Source: Thermoplasmata archaeon
GTDB lineage: Archaea; Thermoplasmatota; Penumbrarchaeia; Penumbrarchaeales; EX4484-36
Assembly (NCBI GenBank): GCA_021160765.1
Contig: JAGHBW010000166.1
Span: 1-5,072 of the forward strand
Length of the DNA: 5,072 nucleotides
Reading direction: 5' to 3'
The notes beneath the pieces were generated by a model that was not told where the DNA came from, made no database searches, and saw nothing but the letters and a program-made list of their open reading frames with translations. The position numbers and the translations under genes were made by a program. Shown here one piece after another: positions 1-5,072 of this stretch (position 1 is its first letter; every line of letters starts with the position of its first letter).

Positions 1-2313
1 ACCTCCAACAATTATCCAGTAACGTCTGGCGCCTACAGTGTCATTTTCAACGGCGGTCAAATGGATTTGATGATAACCTCCCTGCTAGTAGACCTTGCAG
101 GACCCATATTTGTGAATGACATGTCTTCTCCATATGCAACCACGGGAGATGACTACACCTTCTCTGTAAAAGTTATTGATAATGTGCAGGTATACAACGT
201 CTCTGTTGAATATTGGTTTGGTAATGGTACTCATACCGTTCAGGAGATGGGAAAAACAGGAGGAAGCATTTGGGATTTGACCATTACTGTTCCTCAGACA
301 TCACTTGAACCCTTGCATTATATCTTCTATGCCCTAGACAACTCCTTTAATCAGAACAACACTACACAAAGGGATATTAGCGTACTGGACAACGATGGAC
401 CCACCTTCAAGGTGGATGGAACATTGAAAAAGGCGTTTACTGGTGTTGCCTTTAGTTTTTCCGTTGTAGTGACGGACAACATAAAGGTCTCCTCTGTTTA
501 TGTTGAGTACTGGTTCGGTGACTCTTCAACGCACGAAAACGTCAGTATGTCCCCCGGTGTGGTGGATCTTTGGGAACATTCCATCCCAATACCTGAAAAT
601 GAAACGGGGCCTTTGCATTATATATTCCACGCAAATGACACCTCTAATAACTGGAATGAGACCGCCCAGAAGGTTGTGTCCATACAGGACATCATCCCCC
701 CATTTTTTGGGACTGATGACACATCCAATACAGCTACAACGGGAGATAACCTCACCTTCTCCGTCTATGTCTATGACAACATTATGGTCTCCTCTGTATG
801 GTTGGAGTATCAATACGGGGACCGTATCATTCATAACCTATCCATGGAGAAGAGAACGGATGGGCGGTGGATATGTGAACTAACGATACCAGATTACACA
901 ACGGAAACATTATTTTATTCTTTCCATGCCTGTGACACTTCTGGAAACTGGAATAGCACTGATACCAAAGGTGTGACTATTGTGGACAACGACCCCCCAG
1001 TATTCCGAATGGACAGCACACCCACCACGGCCACCACAGGGGAGAACCTCTCCTTTGTGGTTTATGTAACCGACAACATTAAGGTTTCTGGCCTTTGGTT
1101 GGAGTATTGGTATGGAACCTCTGAGACGCACATCAATACCTCTATGATGTATGTAAAGGAAGAGTTGTTATGGAAATATAATATTACAGTCCCATCCGAC
1201 TCCCTGGACCCCCTCCATTACCTTTTCCATGCCTGTGACATCTCAGGTAACTGGGTCAACACCACACCAAAAATAATAACAATACTTGATAACGATTGCC
1301 CGAGATTCATTGAGGACAACACACCTACTAATGGGACCACAGGGGACGCCTTCACGTTCTCTGTTGTGGTGGAGGACAACATTGGAGTTCAAGCGGTTTT
1401 CGTAAAATACTGGTACGGTGATGGATTCTCAAGCAACGACTCCATGTTCGTGGGTAGCGACAACACTTGGACAGCAACAATATACCTTCCTAGAAAATAT
1501 CTTGAAGCGTTCTATGAATTCTCGGCAGTGGATTCCTCAGGGAATTGGGCCCATACCAGTAGGAAAAAAATTACTGTTCTGGATAGCATTGAGCCGGTTC
1601 TACGAACAGATGGGACAACACACAACGCCTACGCCGGTGGCAAGGTAACATTTTCAATAAATGTCACAGATAACATTGAGGTGGGGGCCGTTTACGTGGA
1701 GTATTGGTATGGAGATAATGGTGAACATTACAACATAAGCATGAAGCATGTGGGTGGGGACAGCTGGGTGGCTTCAATAACCGTGAAGAACACGATGGAG
1801 TGGATTACTTATATTTTCCACGCATGCGACACCGCAGGAAACTGGGCAAGGAGCAGAGATGAGGAGATGATTAACGTTGAAGATATTGAGCCGCCGTATA
1901 TTGTAGCAGTAGATGTGCCCGTTAAAGTCACTGCCGGAAAAGAGCTCACACTAACAGTGAACGCCAGTGACAACGTTGGAATTGATGAGGTGTGGGCAGA
2001 GTACTGGTTTGGAAATGGCACACATTTGTACATAGAGATGAACAAAACAGATTCAGAATATGCCTGTAAGATAGCAATTCCATCAAACTTCACCGGAACA
2101 ATGCACGTTGTCTTTTATGCAGAGGATCTGGCATGGAATGATGCCTCCACCTCGCAATATAATATCACCGTGGAGAAAGTTAAGAGAGCTCAGAAGAAGC
2201 CTTATTTACTCATAGGAATTGCCGGGGGGGCGGCTGCTGTTGCTCTAGCTGTAGCGTTCCTGTTGATCAGGAAGAGAAGAGGTGGGGGCCCCCGGGAGGC
2301 TGCTGAGGAATAA
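1..2313 (+). CDS. Membrane-anchored surface protein with seven Ig-like repeats (5' partial)
   Basis: The frame is open from base 1 with no stop upstream of the ATG at 61, so the gene starts outside the window and that ATG is internal. About 33 residues of an unidentified preceding domain come first. Seven tandem Ig/cadherin-like beta-sandwich repeats follow, each 97-101 residues and with a central DN-(I/V) and EYW(Y/F)G signature. After them come a basic KRAQKK stretch, a membrane helix (2206-2268), an RKRR stop-transfer motif and a short tail ending in EE. I count about two dozen N-X-S/T sequons, as expected for a glycosylated archaeal exterior protein. Predicted topology is a long outside stalk with the C-terminus inside. 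No catalytic motif is visible; adhesion or a structural surface role is inference. The stop lies 26 bases before the next reading frame, and the gene converges on the large minus-strand gene. Codons include many ATA and AGA/AGG. No named family member is recognised. Confidence 0.9.
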   Translation, partial: TSNNYPVTSGAYSVIFNGGQMDLMITSLLVDLAGPIFVNDMSSPYATTGDDYTFSVKVIDNVQVYNVSVEYWFGNGTHTVQEMGKTGGSIWDLTITVPQTSLEPLHYIFYALDNSFNQNNTTQRDISVLDNDGPTFKVDGTLKKAFTGVAFSFSVVVTDNIKVSSVYVEYWFGDSSTHENVSMSPGVVDLWEHSIPIPENETGPLHYIFHANDTSNNWNETAQKVVSIQDIIPPFFGTDDTSNTATTGDNLTFSVYVYDNIMVSSVWLEYQYGDRIIHNLSMEKRTDGRWICELTIPDYTTETLFYSFHACDTSGNWNSTDTKGVTIVDNDPPVFRMDSTPTTATTGENLSFVVYVTDNIKVSGLWLEYWYGTSETHINTSMMYVKEELLWKYNITVPSDSLDPLHYLFHACDISGNWVNTTPKIITILDNDCPRFIEDNTPTNGTTGDAFTFSVVVEDNIGVQAVFVKYWYGDGFSSNDSMFVGSDNTWTATIYLPRKYLEAFYEFSAVDSSGNWAHTSRKKITVLDSIEPVLRTDGTTHNAYAGGKVTFSINVTDNIEVGAVYVEYWYGDNGEHYNISMKHVGGDSWVASITVKNTMEWITYIFHACDTAGNWARSRDEEMINVEDIEPPYIVAVDVPVKVTAGKELTLTVNASDNVGIDEVWAEYWFGNGTHLYIEMNKTDSEYACKIAIPSNFTGTMHVVFYAEDLAWNDASTSQYNITVEKVKRAQKKPYLLIGIAGGAAAVALAVAFLLIRKRRGGGPREAAEE
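100..2181 (+). repeat. Seven tandem Ig-like protein repeats of about 100 residues
   Basis: Unit boundaries, taken at the GP/PP/CP/EP that follows the D-N-D or D-I linker, are 100-396, 397-696, 697-993, 994-1296, 1297-1590, 1591-1890 and 1891-2181. The shared pattern is TTG(D/E)xxxFSVxV, then DN(I/V)xVxxVxxEYW(Y/F)G, then a sequon ending in SM, a Trp, a (L/I)HYIFHAxD strand and SGNW near the end. Repeats 2-4 and 6 are closest to the consensus. Repeat 7, next to the membrane, is the most divergent and lacks SGNW. The DNA is diverged between units, so these are old protein-level repeats and not a recent DNA amplification. The exact fold class (Ig, FN3 or cadherin-like) cannot be decided by eye. 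Confidence 0.92.
2206..2268 (+). other. C-terminal membrane helix of the seven-repeat protein
   Basis: Twenty-one uncharged residues rich in Ala, Val, Leu, Ile and Gly lie between KRAQKK on the outer side and RKRR on the inner side. The tail after them is about 14 residues, starts basic, contains GGG and ends AAEE. The positive-inside rule puts the repeats outside the cell. It lacks the PGF or LPXTG motif of processed anchors, so it looks like a simple permanent anchor. Confidence 0.85.
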
Positions 2314-2339
2314 AATTACCAATCCTTGCGGGACCATTT

Positions 2340-2741
2340 ATGTGGGGAAAAGCAGGAGTTTTCAGTTGCACTGGTATCCTAATATTGTTGGTGTTATCCG
2401 GTCTCGGTATTGAAGAGTTTGCTGTCACTGAAGTTGAAGAGATGAAGTTCACCGGACATGTCTTTATTAGCCAGGACAACGCGGGTTCTATGGGAAAGTG
2501 GAAGTACAACTACGATCTTCAAAATACGGGATTATATCCATACCCCTTGCACTGTGATCAAACTGACATCTCATCACGCCTGAAATGGACCGTACAGTTG
2601 GAGAGCCTTGTCTATGCCCAGCCGATTGTTGATGACATAGATGGTGATGGGAGATATGAGATTCTCACAGGAACAGGGTCGTTTGTTGAGGGGGGGTATC
2701 TGTACTGTCTAGGCGAGGAAAAGAAAGGGAGCCCCATCTAA
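2340..2741 (+). pseudogene. Truncated FG-GAP/PQQ-like beta-propeller surface protein (remnant)
   Basis: The frame encodes 133 residues. A hydrophobic signal peptide or anchor spans residues 5-23. A W-x-YNYDLQNTG segment follows at 54-64, resembling the W-x-x-x-x-D-x-Q-x-TG opening of archaeal and bacterial propeller proteins. Next is one blade: LKWTV (81-85), AQPIVDDIDGDGRYEI (93-108) with a calcium-loop-like DxDGDG, and GGYLYCL (118-124). Relatives normally continue with a glycine-rich turn and several more blades, over hundreds of residues. Here the protein stops nine residues after YCL. Neither other forward frame restores a propeller between 2700 and 2841, so this is a loss of sequence and not a one-base frameshift. 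The ATG at 2340 is the only ATG after the in-frame TGA at 2304. Only a weak GGGA lies upstream (2330-2333). It could still be expressed as a short secreted peptide, but a single blade should not fold as a propeller. Confidence 0.65.
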
Positions 2742-2841
2742 TTAAAAGTCTCCTCGTAGCTGAGAAAAAGGAGAGAATATCTTCTCTCAATGGTTTTTAT
2801 CGTTACCGGAGGCAGTAATTGTGCTGGATGGCGTACCTGCT
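2742..2841. other. Short intergenic region between convergent reading frames
   Basis: One hundred bases separate the end of the propeller remnant from the stop of the minus-strand gene. They contain the candidate terminator hairpin and no further reading frame I would accept. If the remnant is not expressed, the effective non-coding gap between the two large genes is about 530 bases (2314-2841). No RNA gene or mobile-element end is recognisable here. Confidence 0.6.
2765..2798. terminator. Candidate bidirectional terminator between convergent genes
   Basis: A perfect 7-base-pair stem with a 4-base loop lies at 2771-2788 (GAGAGAA, loop TATC, TTCTCTC). On the plus strand a run of five T (2794-2798) follows five bases after the stem. 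On the minus strand a run of five T (complement of 2765-2769) follows after a single base. The minus-strand stop codon is about 54 bases before the stem, and the plus-strand frame ends 29 bases before it. Archaeal termination depends mainly on T-runs, so the T-runs may matter more than the stem. The stem is A/T-rich and of modest strength. Confidence 0.5.
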
Positions 2842-5072
2842 TTATTCCTCATACCCCTCCCCCACACCACCTCCTTTTTTGAGTAGGAGGAGCCCAGCTA
2901 TAATGGCCACCACCGCAATAAGCCCTAGCAGATAATAGAGTGTATTGTCCTTCTTCGCCTTCTTTCCCGTCACCTTCTCCCTCTCCGGGTGGGAAGATGG
3001 GTCACTGGGGTTTGTTCCTTCAGACACCTCCTCCCCATCTGAGAAGCCATCACCATCACTGTCCGGGTTCTTCGGGTCGGTCCCGTTCAGGTATTCCTGA
3101 AGGTTTGTGAGGTTATCTCCATCTGGGTCAGAGGACGCATCGTTCTTGTCGGTTGGATCAAGTCCATGCTCCCTCTCCCATTCATCCGGAATGCCATCAA
3201 AGTCCTTGTCCAAAGTCACCTTAATACCCATCCTGTGGCTTGAGTTCACATTTCCTGCCAGGTCCCATGCGAATATCTGAATTATGTGCATCCCGGTTGT
3301 ATTGAAGGCTGGGAAGGTGAAGGAGAGGTTGTCCAGACTATCATTGTATCTGTACATTGCCTCAGTGCCGTTAAGATATCTCACTTCAAGCACCACGTGT
3401 GAGAGCCCTATGTTATCGGAGGCAGAGAAATGTATTGTCAGAGTCTCCCCGGGGTTCACCGCCCCCCAGAATGCTTCTACATGTACCACCGGGGGTGTCG
3501 CATCCACTGTGAAGTTCACCTGGTCCCTTGAGGTTCTATTCATGGAATCGTACGCCTCAACCACTGCGGTGTGGGCGCCCTCAGAGAGGTTTGCAGCATA
3601 CTCCGTGAGGTTACCGAGATCCATGAAGGGGGATGAGTCAATGCTTATTCTATACCCTACTCCTGTGCCACTCCACCTAATAAGAACTGTTGTTAAGTTG
3701 ATGTAGGCCCCTTCCTCCGGTGAGGTGATCACCACCTCTGCCACCTCTAGGCTCACATAGAATGTCACGTTGTCGGTGGCTGTGTTGTTCAGATGGTCAT
3801 AGGCCATCACCCATACATTGTGCATACCCCCACCCAGACCAGTTACGTGGTAGGTGGTATTGACCCCCACGTCCACCCATCCCTCCTCATCAATCTTCAC
3901 AGCGTAGTGAGATATTCCCGAGGTTGAGTCCTCCCCCCTCCACGAGACCTCAACATCACCACTCTCCAGGGTTTCCCCCTCCTCCGGGCTTATTATTTCA
4001 ACAGTTGGTGTGTCCTCGTCCACAATGACTGTTATGTTGTCCTGTCCTTCAAGCCCTGCGTAGTCCCTGGCAGTTACCACAATGGTATGGCTCCCCTCTC
4101 CCTCAAGCTCCACATGATAGGATGTTACCTCCGGGGTCAGTTCTACTGAATGTGTGTCCCAGGAGAGGATTATCCTCTCCACCCCCTGCGTGTCCTCTGC
4201 ATGCCAGTGGATCACCGGGGTTGAATTGGTGTAGGGACCCTGAGGCTGAAGGATCTCCACAGTGGGCGGGGTGGTGTCAACAAAGAAGGTAACCTCATCG
4301 GTGTCATAATATCCGTTGGATGACACCGCAACCATCTGGAGTACATGCATTCCCTCTGGCACATTTTTTAGGAGATAACTGGTAGCATCAGGCCGGAGTT
4401 TCCTAAAGCCGCCATCATCAAGGCAGAGCAGCACAGCGCTTATTGGGACTCTACCCTTTATATGCCACGTCACCCGAACCATGTTCTTTGGGAGGTGGGT
4501 ACCGTTGAAGGGCTCGTCTATGTTGATTGAGGGCCACCCGACTTTAGGCTCTATAGTTAGGGGGAAGTAATCCTTGTTGTCCCCACCAGCGATCTTATAG
4601 GGCCAATCCACCCTGCCATCTCCGTTCATGTCGTTGGAACGGTTGTTCAGGGCCCAATCCTTAAAGAAATTGCCTGCTCCAGGTAGCGTAATAGGGTGGA
4701 AGATAAGCTCTGATGTGTTCCAGCGGTTCTTCCCGGAGGAGTCGTCATATGCCTGAATAAGAGAGGAGTTGTATGAATCGTGAGTCTGATTGTTCTCAAG
4801 AAAGATGTTGCGATAGATCTCAAAATTCTCCGTTCCCTTCAGGAGGACCCCATAGGAGAGGGAATTTTTGATCATACAGAACTCTATCCTCCCCTCCGTG
4901 CAACTATTCGCCCATATCCCATAGCCGGGGGCGTAATCGTCAATTGAGATCCCCCCTGTTCCTCCAACACCACCGGTGACCCCGTTGATTGAGGTCTCTT
5001 CTATATCCACATTATCTGAATTGATGAGCCCAATCCCGACAGCGAGCCCACCACTGGCATTGGGCCCTATGG
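2842..5072 (-). CDS. Beta-helix/Ig-like/TSP3 membrane-anchored surface protein (5' partial)
   Basis: Reading on the minus strand, the frame is open to the window edge; the GTG at 5008-5010 is an internal Val codon and not a start. From the N-terminal side the order is as follows. First is the end of a right-handed parallel beta-helix with a NosD-like close (5072-4552). Five Ig-like domains follow (4548-3211). Next comes a thrombospondin-type-3-like acidic calcium-binding segment (3210-2992), then a lysine-rich linker, a membrane helix (2940-2881) and a 12-residue tail ending GEGYEE. Sequons are frequent (NGT, NST, NIT, NNT, NLT, NRT). Predicted location is the cell exterior, anchored by the C-terminus. 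Parallel beta-helices of this type often bind or cleave polysaccharides, but no catalytic residues can be identified in the part seen, so the function is unknown. Sampled lines are more GC-rich than in the convergent gene. The missing 5' part should hold the signal peptide and most of the beta-helix. Confidence 0.92.
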   Translation of the reverse strand, partial: IGPNASGGLAVGIGLINSDNVDIEETSINGVTGGVGGTGGISIDDYAPGYGIWANSCTEGRIEFCMIKNSLSYGVLLKGTENFEIYRNIFLENNQTHDSYNSSLIQAYDDSSGKNRWNTSELIFHPITLPGAGNFFKDWALNNRSNDMNGDGRVDWPYKIAGGDNKDYFPLTIEPKVGWPSINIDEPFNGTHLPKNMVRVTWHIKGRVPISAVLLCLDDGGFRKLRPDATSYLLKNVPEGMHVLQMVAVSSNGYYDTDEVTFFVDTTPPTVEILQPQGPYTNSTPVIHWHAEDTQGVERIILSWDTHSVELTPEVTSYHVELEGEGSHTIVVTARDYAGLEGQDNITVIVDEDTPTVEIISPEEGETLESGDVEVSWRGEDSTSGISHYAVKIDEEGWVDVGVNTTYHVTGLGGGMHNVWVMAYDHLNNTATDNVTFYVSLEVAEVVITSPEEGAYINLTTVLIRWSGTGVGYRISIDSSPFMDLGNLTEYAANLSEGAHTAVVEAYDSMNRTSRDQVNFTVDATPPVVHVEAFWGAVNPGETLTIHFSASDNIGLSHVVLEVRYLNGTEAMYRYNDSLDNLSFTFPAFNTTGMHIIQIFAWDLAGNVNSSHRMGIKVTLDKDFDGIPDEWEREHGLDPTDKNDASSDPDGDNLTNLQEYLNGTDPKNPDSDGDGFSDGEEVSEGTNPSDPSSHPEREKVTGKKAKKDNTLYYLLGLIAVVAIIAGLLLLKKGGGVGEGYEE
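2881..2940 (-). other. C-terminal membrane helix of the minus-strand protein
   Basis: About twenty residues (LYYLLGLIAVVAIIAGLLLL) follow a basic GKKAKKDN linker. They are followed by KKGGG and a short acidic end, GEGYEE. Lysines flank both sides, so orientation by the positive-inside rule is not clear-cut. The large sequon-rich and calcium-binding N-terminal part argues for outside placement, with the short tail inside. Confidence 0.85.
2992..3210 (-). other. Thrombospondin type 3-like calcium-binding segment
   Basis: The segment begins DKDFDGIPDEWEREHGLDP, continues with DPDGDNLTNLQEYLNGTDP, and ends PDSDGDGFSDGEEVSEGT followed by NPSDP. Aspartates spaced D-x-D-x-DG-x-x-D, with recurring GLDP/GTDP/GTNP turns, are the hallmark of TSP3 or bacterial calcium-binding linkers. 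Such segments usually form a rigid, calcium-loaded spacer between the outer domains and the membrane, which fits its position just before the lysine-rich linker and the membrane helix. Confidence 0.88.
3211..4548 (-). repeat. Five Ig-like domains in the minus-strand protein
   Basis: Approximate units on the minus strand are 4548-4273, 4272-4018, 4017-3751, 3750-3502 and 3501-3211, each 83-97 residues. Domains 2 to 4 have the common archaeal/bacterial pattern: TPP or VAE, then V-x-I-x-x-P, a W-x-(A/G)-x-D strand, EGxHT(V/I)VVxAxD, and a final (V/F)xVD. Domain 5 differs. It has GETLTIHFSASDNIGLSHV and an (I/A)FAWDLAGN strand, which places it with the repeats of the plus-strand protein. Boundaries are read by eye and could move by several residues. 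Confidence 0.8.
4552..5072 (-). other. C-terminal part of NosD-like parallel beta-helix domain
   Basis: Short hydrophobic strands alternate with N/G turns, as in PbH1 repeats: GIGLINSDNVDI, GIWANSCTEGRIEFCMIKNS, and YGVLLKGTENFEIYRNIFLE followed by NN. The closing segment GNFFKDW, then DMNGDGRVDWPYKI, then GGDNKDYFPL matches the typical end of archaeal NosD-type proteins (GN-x-W-x-DW, a D-x-N-x-DG loop, D-x-PY-x-I, DY-(F/Y)-PL). The D-M-N-G-D-G-R-V-D loop (4632-4606) looks like a calcium site. A GGVGGTGG insertion sits at 4974-4951. The copper-related role of the original NosD should not be assumed here, because the domain is widespread in unrelated surface proteins. Confidence 0.8.

Noticed and set aside
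61..63. ATG at 61 as the start of the plus-strand gene
   Set aside because: The frame is open for all twenty codons before it, and the sequence after it is not a signal peptide although the protein must be exported. The gene enters from outside the window.
2224..2293. G-run at 2224-2230 and the GGGGGCCCCC palindrome at 2284-2293 as a regulatory or recombination site
   Set aside because: Both lie in the codons for the glycine-rich membrane helix and tail, and the reading frame stays sensible through them. They are better seen as places where sequencing could slip.
2308..2318. AT-rich stretch as a TATA box for a leaderless transcript starting at 2340
   Set aside because: The distance of about 26 bases fits, but the match to the archaeal TATA box is weak, no BRE is clear, and the stretch overlaps the stop codon of the gene before it.
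2690..2696. Run of seven G as a frameshift site explaining the short propeller frame
   Set aside because: The residues after the run (YLYCL) still fit the propeller family in the same frame, so the frame is correct on both sides; the truncation occurs later.
2714..2756. Inverted repeat CGAGGA...TCCTCG flanking the end of the propeller remnant
   Set aside because: Six base pairs separated by 31 bases is expected by chance, and no target duplication or element end accompanies it.
500..3706. Shorter reading frames on both strands inside the two large genes
   Set aside because: They overlap well-supported repeat domains, have low-complexity or composition-driven translations, and show no domain or start signal of their own.
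5008..5010. GTG as the start of the minus-strand gene
   Set aside because: It lies inside a beta-helix strand (SDNVDI), and the frame stays open with matching beta-helix sequence to the window edge.
1..5072. CRISPR array, tRNA, transposon ends or a defence system
   Set aside because: No direct DNA repeats with spacers, cloverleaf, transposase or defence-gene motifs were seen; the repetition present is at the protein level.

Overview
The window looks like a tract of secreted or cell-surface protein genes from a euryarchaeal genome, most likely of the Thermoplasmata type. No taxonomic marker is present, so this is an inference. It rests on frequent ATA (Ile) and AGA/AGG (Arg) codons and long Ig-like surface proteins rich in N-glycosylation sequons. 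It also rests on a NosD-type beta-helix joined to Ig-like and thrombospondin-type-3 modules, and on simple C-terminal membrane anchors with a short charged tail. No S-layer, sortase or PGF-CTERM signal is visible.

Layout. Bases 1-2313 (+) are the 3' part of a large gene encoding seven tandem Ig-like repeats of about 100 residues, then one membrane helix and a short cytoplasmic tail. Bases 2340-2741 (+) hold a short reading frame: a signal peptide plus only the first blade of an FG-GAP/PQQ-like beta-propeller, best read as a truncated gene remnant. Bases 2742-2841 are non-coding and contain a hairpin with a T-run on each side, a good candidate for a bidirectional terminator. Bases 2842-5072 (-) are the 3' part of a second large gene running toward the first. 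It encodes the end of a parallel beta-helix, five Ig-like domains, a calcium-binding TSP3 segment, a membrane helix and a short tail. Both large genes run off the window, so neither true start is visible.

How the parts relate. Both large proteins are predicted to stand on the outside of the cell, anchored by a C-terminal helix, with a stalk of Ig-like modules. The last Ig-like module of the minus-strand protein closely resembles the repeat unit of the plus-strand protein, so the two genes share domain ancestry. The likely roles are adhesion, surface coat or extracellular polymer binding, but no enzyme active site is visible and no substrate can be named.

I see no CRISPR array, tRNA, rRNA, transposase or recognisable defence or biosynthetic system. 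The points most worth a second look are the repeat-phased glycosylation sites, the shared module, the broken propeller gene and the similar anchor tails.
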